In this document: positions 7,754 to 13,544 of the stretch, one piece after another | Numbering within the stretch: the first letter of the stretch is position 1 | Layout: each line of letters starts with the position of its first letter | NCBI GenBank assembly: GCA_026985785.1 | Contig: JALSPT010000037.1 | Location: 1 to 16,418 of the forward strand | Reading direction: 5' to 3' | Source of the DNA: Anaerolineales bacterium | GTDB taxonomy: Bacteria > Chloroflexota > Anaerolineae > Anaerolineales > DRMV01 | DNA length: 16,418 nucleotides | Notes under the pieces: generated by a model | What the model saw: only the letters and a program-made list of their open reading frames with translations | Database searches by the model: none | Told to the model about the DNA's origin: nothing | Position numbers and translations under genes: made by a program

Positions 7754-8726
7754 AAGGCTGGATCAGGCCCTTCTGGAGCAGTGTCTGCACCTCTTTCACT
7801 CGCGCTTGCCTGCCGGGGGTGAGGAGGGTAGCGTCGAACACCTCAACCCGCAGGGGCACCCCCGTGCGCTGCAAAGCGGGATCCTGCCAGAGCGCGTCCA
7901 GCCCTGCCGCCACGTCCGGCTCGAGCGCGGCCAGCAAATGCGCGTCTCGGTCGGGGGGCGGTGCAGTAAGGGCTATCAAGTGCAACTTCTCGGCGACCAG
8001 AGCATCATCCGCACCCGCTGCCAGCGCCGCCGGGCTAAGCGCCACGGTCTGCACGCCGTTTTGCACCAGCCGGGTGGCTGCCGCCTGCCACACTTCACCC
8101 TGGGCACCTGAAGGAACGAGCGCATACTGGGGATAGGCCAGAAAAGGCGGGTGTAACGGGCGGCACAGGCCGCAGAAATACCGCCCCCCATCCTCGAAAG
8201 CCGCCGCCAGCCCCTTTTCGTCCTCCTGCGCCAGCAGGCCGGCGCGCCAATCTTTGGTGACCAGCACCCCAATGTAACCGGCCAGGAACGCTCGCCCCGG
8301 TCCCGAAGCAGGCGCAGGATCCAGCACCTGCACGCCATCCAGGTCGGCCTGCTCCGGCGGTGCAACCACCAACCGCCGCGCACCGTCGGCTGCTGGGGGA
8401 ACGACACCCACCCCCACCGCGACCACCGTATGCGGCGGCAACGGCTTGCCAGGCGGCACGGCAACCAAAGCATAGCCCTGTTTTTGTGCCAAGGCCTGGA
8501 TCCAGGCACGCGCCGCCGCCGAGCCATCCGGATAACTACCCGCCACGCCCATCAGCACGGCGGTGGGCGGCGCGGGGGTAGCCGTCGCCGTGGGCGTGGG
8601 GGGCAGCGGCGTGACCGTGAAAGGCGCGGTGGCCGTGGGAGAAACCGGCGTGGGCGAAGGGGCAGCCGAGCAGGCTATGAGGAGAAACATCGCCACGAAT
8701 GGTACTATTTTCCGAAAGCCGCGCAT
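7752..8726 (-). CDS. Lipoprotein with possible periplasmic-binding (BMP-like) fold
   Basis: The ATG at 8726 has GGAGGT about 3-4 nt upstream and begins MRGFRKIVPFVAMFLLIAC, a lipoprotein signal with Cys19. An in-frame start 16 codons earlier is unlikely. A Pro/Thr-rich spacer (about 20-55) precedes a domain of about 270 residues. This domain has alternating strands and helices: VLMGVAGSYPDG, then VVAVGVG, LAGYIGVLVTKDW, TRLVQNGVQTVALSP and KLHLIAL. The layout is like a type 1 periplasmic-binding protein, and a BMP/PnrA-like relative is my best guess. No transporter permease or ATPase gene is adjacent, so it may be a degenerate or orphan binding protein. The gene is convergent with hpf and divergent from the HAD-DUF389 pair. 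Confidence 0.75.
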   Translation of the reverse strand: MRGFRKIVPFVAMFLLIACSAAPSPTPVSPTATAPFTVTPLPPTPTATATPAPPTAVLMGVAGSYPDGSAAARAWIQALAQKQGYALVAVPPGKPLPPHTVVAVGVGVVPPAADGARRLVVAPPEQADLDGVQVLDPAPASGPGRAFLAGYIGVLVTKDWRAGLLAQEDEKGLAAAFEDGGRYFCGLCRPLHPPFLAYPQYALVPSGAQGEVWQAAATRLVQNGVQTVALSPAALAAGADDALVAEKLHLIALTAPPPDRDAHLLAALEPDVAAGLDALWQDPALQRTGVPLRVEVFDATLLTPGRQARVKEVQTLLQKGLIQP

Positions 8727-8759
8727 GCGCACCTCCAACCAGTAGGCCGGAAAAGGGGG

Positions 8760-8776
8760 TATAATTGTCAACAATT
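8760..8776. promoter_or_regulatory. Overlapping divergent promoter elements and inverted repeat
   Basis: In the 74-bp gap between the two starts, TATAAT (8760-8765) is a plus-strand -10 for the HAD gene. AATTGT-CA-ACAATT (8763-8776) is a perfect inverted repeat. On the minus strand its centre supplies a consensus -35, TTGACA (8771-8766), though the matching -10 (CCTACT, spacer 19) is weak. A repressor site controlling both directions would fit, but no regulator gene is nearby. Confidence 0.4.
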
Positions 8777-8800
8777 CAACTATCTTACCACGGGTGGCTC

Positions 8801-9271
8801 ATGATCTCTCTCGAAATACCCGGACGTGGCGCATTTCGTTTTCAACACCTGGTCAGTGATGTCAACGGTACGCTGGCGGTAGATGGCCGTTTGATTAGCA
8901 GGGTTGCCGAACGGCTCCGTGCCATTCAGAAAAACCTCACCTTGCATCTTTTAACCGCCGACACCCACGGCAAGCAAGCGGAGATCGACCGCATTCTCGG
9001 CCTGCAAGCCGTGCGTGTGCGCGGAGGCCACGAAGCCGAGCAAAAAGCCGCTTTCGTGCGCCAGTTGGGTGCTGAGGCCACCATTGCCTTAGGGCAAGGC
9101 GCCAACGACGCTTTGATGCTGAAAGAAGCCGCCTTGGGCATTTGCGTGCTCTCTGAAGAAGGCACGGCGGTGGAAGCCCTGCTGGCTGCCGACATTCTGG
9201 TGCCCGACACGCTGACCGCTTTGGAATTGCTGCTGCATCCCACCCGCCTGCTTGCCAGCCTACGCCGATGA
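8801..9271 (+). CDS. Soluble P-type-ATPase-like HAD family protein (COG4087-like)
   Basis: This 156-residue cytoplasmic protein has the HAD layout of COG4087, described as soluble P-type ATPase-like. The sequence MISLEIPGRGAFRFQHLVSD leads into motif I, D20-x-N22-G-T-L. Motif II is LLTADT and the motif IV region is GQGANDALMLKEAALGI. Compared with catalytic P-type ATPases or phosphatases, the second Asp of motif I is Asn and the GDG of motif IV is GQG. The Asn form of motif I is what I recall for this family. It could be a slow phosphatase or phosphate-binding sensor; the substrate is unknown. I chose the ATG at 8801 because it starts the conserved domain. A TTG further upstream overlaps the predicted -10. 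Its TGA overlaps the next gene's ATG. Confidence 0.82.
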   Translation: MISLEIPGRGAFRFQHLVSDVNGTLAVDGRLISRVAERLRAIQKNLTLHLLTADTHGKQAEIDRILGLQAVRVRGGHEAEQKAAFVRQLGAEATIALGQGANDALMLKEAALGICVLSEEGTAVEALLAADILVPDTLTALELLLHPTRLLASLRR

Positions 9272-10479
9272 CCATTCCGCGCAGTCAGAGCCAACCTCAC
9301 GACCCGAATAAACTACCGCCCGCCCGTCGGCGGCGGGCGCGACGCGCCCTCCTCCCCCTGGACGCGGCGGAAAAAGAGGCTTTTTGGAACGAGTCAGCCC
9401 ATCGCGCCGAGCCCTCGGTAGATTTTTTCCTCTTCCTCGCCCTGGGTGCCTTGGTGTGGGCACTGGGGCTAAGTGTAGACTCGCCAGCGCTGTTGCTGCT
9501 TGGCGCGCTTCTTGCACCGTTGATGACACCGGTCGTGGGTTTGGGATTGGGCGTGGCTACCGGCGCAGCGCGCTACTTTGGGCACGTCCTCGGCGGCGTA
9601 CTGTTGGGGAGCCTGTTGGCCTTCGGATTGGGGACCTTGGGCGGTGTTGCCGGGCTGGTGTGGATGCCCTTCCACCTCGAACAAGCCGCGCTGCACACCC
9701 ACCTCACGCCGTGGGATTTTCTGGTGCTGGCGCTGGCCGCCGTGTGGGCCACGGTCGCGCTGGTGCGTAAACCCCGCGCCGTACTGGTGCCTGGAGTGGC
9801 GCTGGCCTACGAGATTTTCCTGCCGCTGACCACCGCCGGTTTTGGACTGGGTAGCGGGATGCCGGGGTTGTTCCCCGATGGCCTGACCGTATTCGCCGTG
9901 CACCTTTCGTGGGCTGTGTTGTTTTCGGCTTTAGGCTTTGCCATTTTGGGCTTCCGTCCCCTCAGCCTGTTCGGCTACACCCTGGGCGGCGTGGCCGCGT
10001 TGGTGGGGGGGCTGGTCCTGGTGCTGGCCGTCGGCCTGGGAGCCACCCTCTGGCCATTCCTTTCGCTCCCCGCGGCGAGCCTGCCACCCTCGCCCACCGC
10101 CGTGCAGAATACCCCTCCGCCCCCACCCACCACCACCACACCATCCCCGCCAACGGCTACGCCTACCATCACGCCCTCCCCCTCGCCCACAGCCTCGCCC
10201 ACCATCACCCCTTCGCCGTCGCCCTCACCCACTCCCACGCCTGCTTTTGCCGTTGTTGCCGCCCCCGAACAGTACGGCGGCGTGCTCATCCGCTCAGGCC
10301 CCGGGTTCGAAAACAAAGTCATCGGGCGGGCCAACAACGGCGAACGGCTGGAACTTCTCGGCGGAGAACAAGAGGTTGACAAATACATTTGGGTCGAAGT
10401 TCGCATCCCAGGGAGCGGCAAACGGGGTTGGGTATTACAACACCTGCTGGTGATTGCCACGCCTTCGCCGGGGTGGTGA
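9268..10479 (+). CDS. DUF389-like multi-pass membrane protein with C-terminal SH3-like domain
   Basis: This 403-residue protein overlaps the HAD gene by ATGA, so it is translationally coupled. A cytoplasmic-looking Arg-rich N-terminus (about 15-30) is followed by about seven hydrophobic segments between residues 52 and 265. The segment SPALLLLGALLAPLMTPVVGLGLG (about 72-95) is the hallmark core of DUF389 (TIGR00341/TIGR00271-like) proteins. A long Pro/Thr/Ser linker (about 270-325) leads to a bacterial SH3-like domain (about 328-398; GVLIRSGPGFENKVIG and GWVLQHLLV). Outside the membrane that domain probably binds cell-wall material. DUF389 proteins have no settled function. The fusion of this membrane core to an SH3 module is unusual to my knowledge. 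The coupled HAD protein may act with it. Confidence 0.8.
   Translation: MTIPRSQSQPHDPNKLPPARRRRARRALLPLDAAEKEAFWNESAHRAEPSVDFFLFLALGALVWALGLSVDSPALLLLGALLAPLMTPVVGLGLGVATGAARYFGHVLGGVLLGSLLAFGLGTLGGVAGLVWMPFHLEQAALHTHLTPWDFLVLALAAVWATVALVRKPRAVLVPGVALAYEIFLPLTTAGFGLGSGMPGLFPDGLTVFAVHLSWAVLFSALGFAILGFRPLSLFGYTLGGVAALVGGLVLVLAVGLGATLWPFLSLPAASLPPSPTAVQNTPPPPPTTTTPSPPTATPTITPSPSPTASPTITPSPSPSPTPTPAFAVVAAPEQYGGVLIRSGPGFENKVIGRANNGERLELLGGEQEVDKYIWVEVRIPGSGKRGWVLQHLLVIATPSPGW
10162..10233 (+). repeat. Two-unit 36-bp tandem repeat in the DUF389 protein linker
   Basis: Two imperfect in-frame 12-codon units encode PTITPSPSPTAS and PTITPSPSPSPT. They sit inside the Pro/Thr/Ser spacer between the membrane core and the SH3-like domain. 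Such linkers probably expand by slippage and set reach, not activity. Confidence 0.7.
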
Positions 10480-10517
10480 TAAAAGGGTGCAAGCAAATGT
10501 CGTAGAAGCACTTTTCA

Positions 10518-10645
10518 GGATCTCACCCCTCCCCCGCCGCCTACGGCGGCCTCCCCCTCCCCTCCCTTCAGTAACGGAGGGGAGGGGGAAGGCGGAGGCT
10601 GTCCTCACGAAGGACAAGCCTCCGCCAGGGGGTGGGGAGAGATCC
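10518..10645. repeat. 128-bp palindromic repeat element (MITE/REP-like)
   Basis: The ends are imperfect inverted repeats: GGATCTCACCCCTCCCCC on the left and, read from the right, GGATCTCTCCCCACCCCC. Inside are three hairpins: GCCGCC/GGCGGC (10536-10550), a perfect 13-bp stem 10553-10565 / 10576-10588, and GGCGGAGGCT/AGCCTCCGCC (10591-10626) topped by GTCCT/AGGAC. It has no coding capacity and no evident target duplication. It fills much of the 310-bp gap between the DUF389 and LysM genes and may also act as a transcription terminator. Confidence 0.75.
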
Positions 10646-10675
10646 GGCCATACGATAGCCTTATCTACAATATTT

Positions 10676-10685
10676 GAGTGCACTC
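10676..10685. promoter_or_regulatory. Palindrome upstream of the LysM gene promoter
   Basis: GAGTGCACTC is a perfect 10-bp palindrome 16 bp upstream of the predicted -35 at 10702. It could be a regulator half-site pair. Short palindromes do arise by chance. Confidence 0.3.
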
Positions 10686-10701
10686 GTGATAAAAAGTTCG
10701 C

Positions 10702-10736
10702 TTGACTTTCGTGTAGGTGTATGCTACCCTTAGCAT
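10702..10736 (+). promoter_or_regulatory. Promoter of the LysM lipoprotein gene with overlapping operator-like palindrome
   Basis: The -35 TTGACT (10702-10707) is separated by 17 bp from an extended -10, TGC-TACCCT (10725-10730 for the hexamer). The perfect inverted repeat ATGCTA-CCCT-TAGCAT (10721-10736) covers the -10 and the likely start site near 10737. It is placed where a bound repressor would block initiation. Confidence 0.55.
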
Positions 10737-10789
10737 GTACCCCAGGGTGGCGAATGAATTTCATGCGCCGCCAAGGAAGGAGTGCTCAA

Positions 10790-11443
10790 ATGAAGAAAAC
10801 GATCTTGTGGATGGGATTCGTCTTGCTGCTCACACTGGCGTTGGGGGCGTGCACACGCTCCGCCAGCGGGCCGATGCCGCCCACACCCACCAACGTCGGC
10901 TTTCCCAATGGCGTGCCGACCGAGGTGGGGAACATTGGAGCCACGCAAACCGCCGCGGCTGCGCTGCCCGCCCAAAGCGGCGGCGGGAACAAGGAAGAGC
11001 TCCAGGCCCCAACGGCAGTCCCCCAGCCTACGGCTGTCCCGGCGGCTACGGCTACCCCCAAGCCGACGCCCAAGCCCAAACCGAAACCCAAACCAATCGT
11101 CACCAGCGTGCCCAATACTTACGTCCTACACAAAGACGAATTCCCCTACTGCCTGGCGCGGCGCTTCAACATCAACCCAGACGCCCTGCTGGCTGTCAAC
11201 GGCCTGGTACGGGGGCAATTCGTCTATCCGGGCACAAGGTTGACCATCCCGAAGAACGCTGGGCCCTTCCCCTATCAACGGGCTTTGCGCGCCCACCCCA
11301 CCACCTACACCGTCCAAGGCGGCGAGACGTTCTACTCCATCGCCTGCCTGTTCGGCGATGTATGGCCAGAAGCCATTGCAGCCGCCAATGGGATGAGCGT
11401 CAATGCCCATCTGACGCCCGGTCAGACCATCAAAATCCCCTAA
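10790..11443 (+). CDS. Lipoprotein with two LysM domains
   Basis: The ATG at 10790 has AAGGAAGGAG 7 nt upstream and begins MKKTILWMGFVLLLTLALGAC, a lipoprotein signal with Cys21. A Pro/Ala/Thr linker (about 28-108) includes a KPTPKPKPKPKP stretch. LysM domain 1 spans about 109-154 (TYVLHKDEFPYCLARRFNIN to PGTRLTIP) and LysM domain 2 about 171-217 (TYTVQGGETFYSIACLFGD to PGQTIKIP). The protein ends exactly at the second LysM, with no catalytic domain. LysM binds glycan chains with N-acetylglucosamine, so this is probably a membrane-anchored cell-wall-binding protein. Each LysM carries one Cys in its first helix (Cys121, Cys186), an uncommon residue there. It is a single-gene unit with its own promoter and terminator. 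Confidence 0.9.
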   Translation: MKKTILWMGFVLLLTLALGACTRSASGPMPPTPTNVGFPNGVPTEVGNIGATQTAAAALPAQSGGGNKEELQAPTAVPQPTAVPAATATPKPTPKPKPKPKPIVTSVPNTYVLHKDEFPYCLARRFNINPDALLAVNGLVRGQFVYPGTRLTIPKNAGPFPYQRALRAHPTTYTVQGGETFYSIACLFGDVWPEAIAAANGMSVNAHLTPGQTIKIP

Positions 11444-11466
11444 GGGCAAAAGTCAAACGATGATCC

Positions 11467-11497
11467 AAGGGTGCTGCGCAACGCGCAGCACCCTTTT
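11467..11497 (+). terminator. Intrinsic terminator after the LysM gene
   Basis: GGGTGCTGCG (11469-11478) pairs with CGCAGCACCC (11484-11493) around CAACG. Two flanking A-T pairs extend the stem, and four T residues follow. It lies between the LysM stop and the Nudix start, only about 5 nt before the Nudix Shine-Dalgarno. It could therefore also set or attenuate Nudix read-through. Confidence 0.82.
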
Positions 11498-11512
11498 GCC
11501 TTGGAGGCCACC

Positions 11513-12043
11513 ATGTTTACCGTCGAACGTTCGGAACAAGTGTTTGCCGGGCGGGTGTTCGCCGTCCGGCGCGATTGGGTGCGATTGCCCAACGGGCAAA
11601 ACACTGCCTTGGACATCATCGCCCACCACGGCGCGGTGGCGCTGGTGCCGGTCGATGCTCAGGGGCGGATTTGGTTCGTGCGCCAGTACCGCCACGCAGC
11701 CGGAAAAATCCTACTGGAACTGCCGGCAGGCACGCTGGAGCCCGGCGAAGCGCCGGAAAATTGCGCTGCTCGCGAAATTCGGGAAGAGATCGGCTTCGCC
11801 GCCCGCCGTCTCCGGCGGCTGGGAGCGTTCTACCTGGCCCCCGGTTACTCCACCGAATATCTCCATATCTTCCTTGCCACCGACCTTTACCCTGCGCCGT
11901 TGCCCCAAGACGAAGACGAATTTCTGGAACCCGTGGCGTTGCCGATAGAAGAAGCCTTTGCGCTGGCGCGAGGCGGCCAGATGGAGGACGCCAAGACCCT
12001 GGCCGCGCTGTTGCTGGCCGAGCCTCATCTGAGGCCGCTTTAG
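11513..12043 (+). CDS. Nudix hydrolase, ADP-ribose pyrophosphatase-like
   Basis: This 176-residue cytoplasmic protein carries a complete Nudix box from G73 to F95 (G-x5-E-x7-RE-I-x-EE-I-G-F), with E79, R87, E88, E91 and E92 as the metal and catalytic set. The context FVRQYRHAAGKILLELPAG before the box and LAPGYSTEYLHIFLA after it matches the ADP-ribose pyrophosphatase (NudF-like) branch, which splits ADP-ribose or related sugar nucleotides into AMP and a sugar phosphate. The ATG at 11513 has GGAGG 5 nt upstream; an in-frame upstream start would lie inside the terminator hairpin and is rejected. It is convergent with the MutS-like gene, with only 4 bp between stops. No terminator is seen there. 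Confidence 0.92.
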   Translation: MFTVERSEQVFAGRVFAVRRDWVRLPNGQNTALDIIAHHGAVALVPVDAQGRIWFVRQYRHAAGKILLELPAGTLEPGEAPENCAAREIREEIGFAARRLRRLGAFYLAPGYSTEYLHIFLATDLYPAPLPQDEDEFLEPVALPIEEAFALARGGQMEDAKTLAALLLAEPHLRPL

Positions 12044-12047
12044 CCCG

Positions 12048-13544
12048 CTACGCCCCCGAGCCAAACACGCGCCGGTAGACGTCGACGGCGAAACTGGTGC
12101 TCAGCGGTAATGCGGGGCGTAATTTGAAAGTACGGCGGCCATCCGGCAATCGCTCGGCACGTAGGAAGAGCACGTCCTCCTCGGCGCGAGCACGGTAAGC
12201 CTGGGCGAAGGCGTAAAAGTGGGTAACGAAAAACACGCGCACACCATGCGCCAGGAGCATATCCATCACTTGGCGGGCAATGGCAGCGCCTTCCCGCTCG
12301 TTGGTGGCAGAAAACGACTCGTTGCACAACAAGAGGCTATGGGGGCGAAGATGCTCCACGATGGCGCTCAAGCGTGCCAGTTCTTCGTCGAACTTACCAC
12401 TTTCCATTGTGGTGTCTTCTTCACGCTTGAAATGAGTGAACACACCGGAAGCCACGCTTGCCCGCATTGCCTTGGCCGGCACGAACAGCCCGGCCTGCAT
12501 CAGCACATAAGCCAGCCCCACAGCGCGCAAGAAGGTGGTTTTGCCGCCGCGGTTGGCGCCCGTGATGATCACCAGCCCCTTTCCGTTGGCCTGTAAGTCG
12601 TTAGGCACTCCCCTTTGCTGTTGCATCAGGGCAAGGCCAAGGTCGTAAAGGCCGCGTATCTCCAACGCGCCCGTGTCGGGAGGCAAGGGCGTGGGAAAGG
12701 CCCATGGCATATTCCACGCCGCGAGGCGCGCCGCGAGGTTGGCCGCGCCCAGGTAAAACGCCAGTTCGGCTTGCAATTGCTTCAAAAAGCGATCGATGTG
12801 CTCCGCGGCCTGCGCGACGGCGTTGGCGACCTCGTTCAGGCCACGGTCCCTGATTGCTCCCAGCGCCTGCGAGCCATGCGTGTCGCGCGGAGGAATGGTG
12901 AAGCCACACGAAGGGGTACGGCCAAACACCTGCTTGAGGATGGGCTTCCGCGACGCTTCGGGCTTTCGCAAGGTGTAATGGGTCGCTTCGTTGCCGGGGC
13001 CGAGTTCGGCGCTCAACAGCACCCCTTTGCGCAACTTGAGGGCGGCCAGGTGGGCTTCGACTTCGGCGAAATACGCGGCGTCCAGTTCCCGCTGCACGGC
13101 GGCGAAAAAGCGCCGAAAGCCCTCGGAGGCAAAATCGGCGGCATGCTGGTCGGCCAGCGTTTTCAAGGCGCGCAACAGTTCCACCAACATGCTCAACAGA
13201 TCCACGGCACTGCTCAAAATGCCGCTTGGCGAGCGGCTGAAGATGCCCAGCCATTGCTCGCGCTTGCGGCGCTGCGCCTCCAATGGCAGGCGATAGAGCG
13301 CCTGCACCACCTCGGGATGCTGGAGGACATCCTGCATCACGGCCTGACGGTAGCGAATGAGCGCCGGATCGTCGAGGGGGTGCAGCAGCACGCTGCGGGC
13401 GACGTCGCGCAGGTATTTGTCGCCGTTGGCCATGGCGTCATACACGGTGGGAAGCCCCAAATCCTGCTCCAGCGCCTCGGCTTGCCACGGCAGCGAGGCC
13501 TGCGGATCAAAATCGCTGTCGGGGTACAACAGGAAAACCCTCAT
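12048..13544 (-). CDS. MutS-family ATPase, paralogue B (no mismatch-recognition domain)
   Basis: This 498-residue protein has a helical N-terminal half (about 1-310) resembling the MutS core/lever region, and a C-terminal MutS domain V ATPase (about 322-498). Walker A is GANRGGKTT (329-337). The signature region includes TTMESGKFDEELARLS, Walker B is LLLCNES with Asn408-Glu409, and the H-loop VTHFYAF has His442. The Phe-x-Glu mismatch-binding domain I and connector domain II are absent, and there is no Smr or HNH nuclease. MutS proper has Asp-Glu in Walker B; here the Mg-binding Asp is Asn but the catalytic Glu is kept. It overlaps paralogue A by ATGA. A DNA-structure-binding or recombination role is inferred; classical mismatch repair is unlikely. 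Confidence 0.85.
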   Translation of the reverse strand: MRVFLLYPDSDFDPQASLPWQAEALEQDLGLPTVYDAMANGDKYLRDVARSVLLHPLDDPALIRYRQAVMQDVLQHPEVVQALYRLPLEAQRRKREQWLGIFSRSPSGILSSAVDLLSMLVELLRALKTLADQHAADFASEGFRRFFAAVQRELDAAYFAEVEAHLAALKLRKGVLLSAELGPGNEATHYTLRKPEASRKPILKQVFGRTPSCGFTIPPRDTHGSQALGAIRDRGLNEVANAVAQAAEHIDRFLKQLQAELAFYLGAANLAARLAAWNMPWAFPTPLPPDTGALEIRGLYDLGLALMQQQRGVPNDLQANGKGLVIITGANRGGKTTFLRAVGLAYVLMQAGLFVPAKAMRASVASGVFTHFKREEDTTMESGKFDEELARLSAIVEHLRPHSLLLCNESFSATNEREGAAIARQVMDMLLAHGVRVFFVTHFYAFAQAYRARAEEDVLFLRAERLPDGRRTFKLRPALPLSTSFAVDVYRRVFGSGA

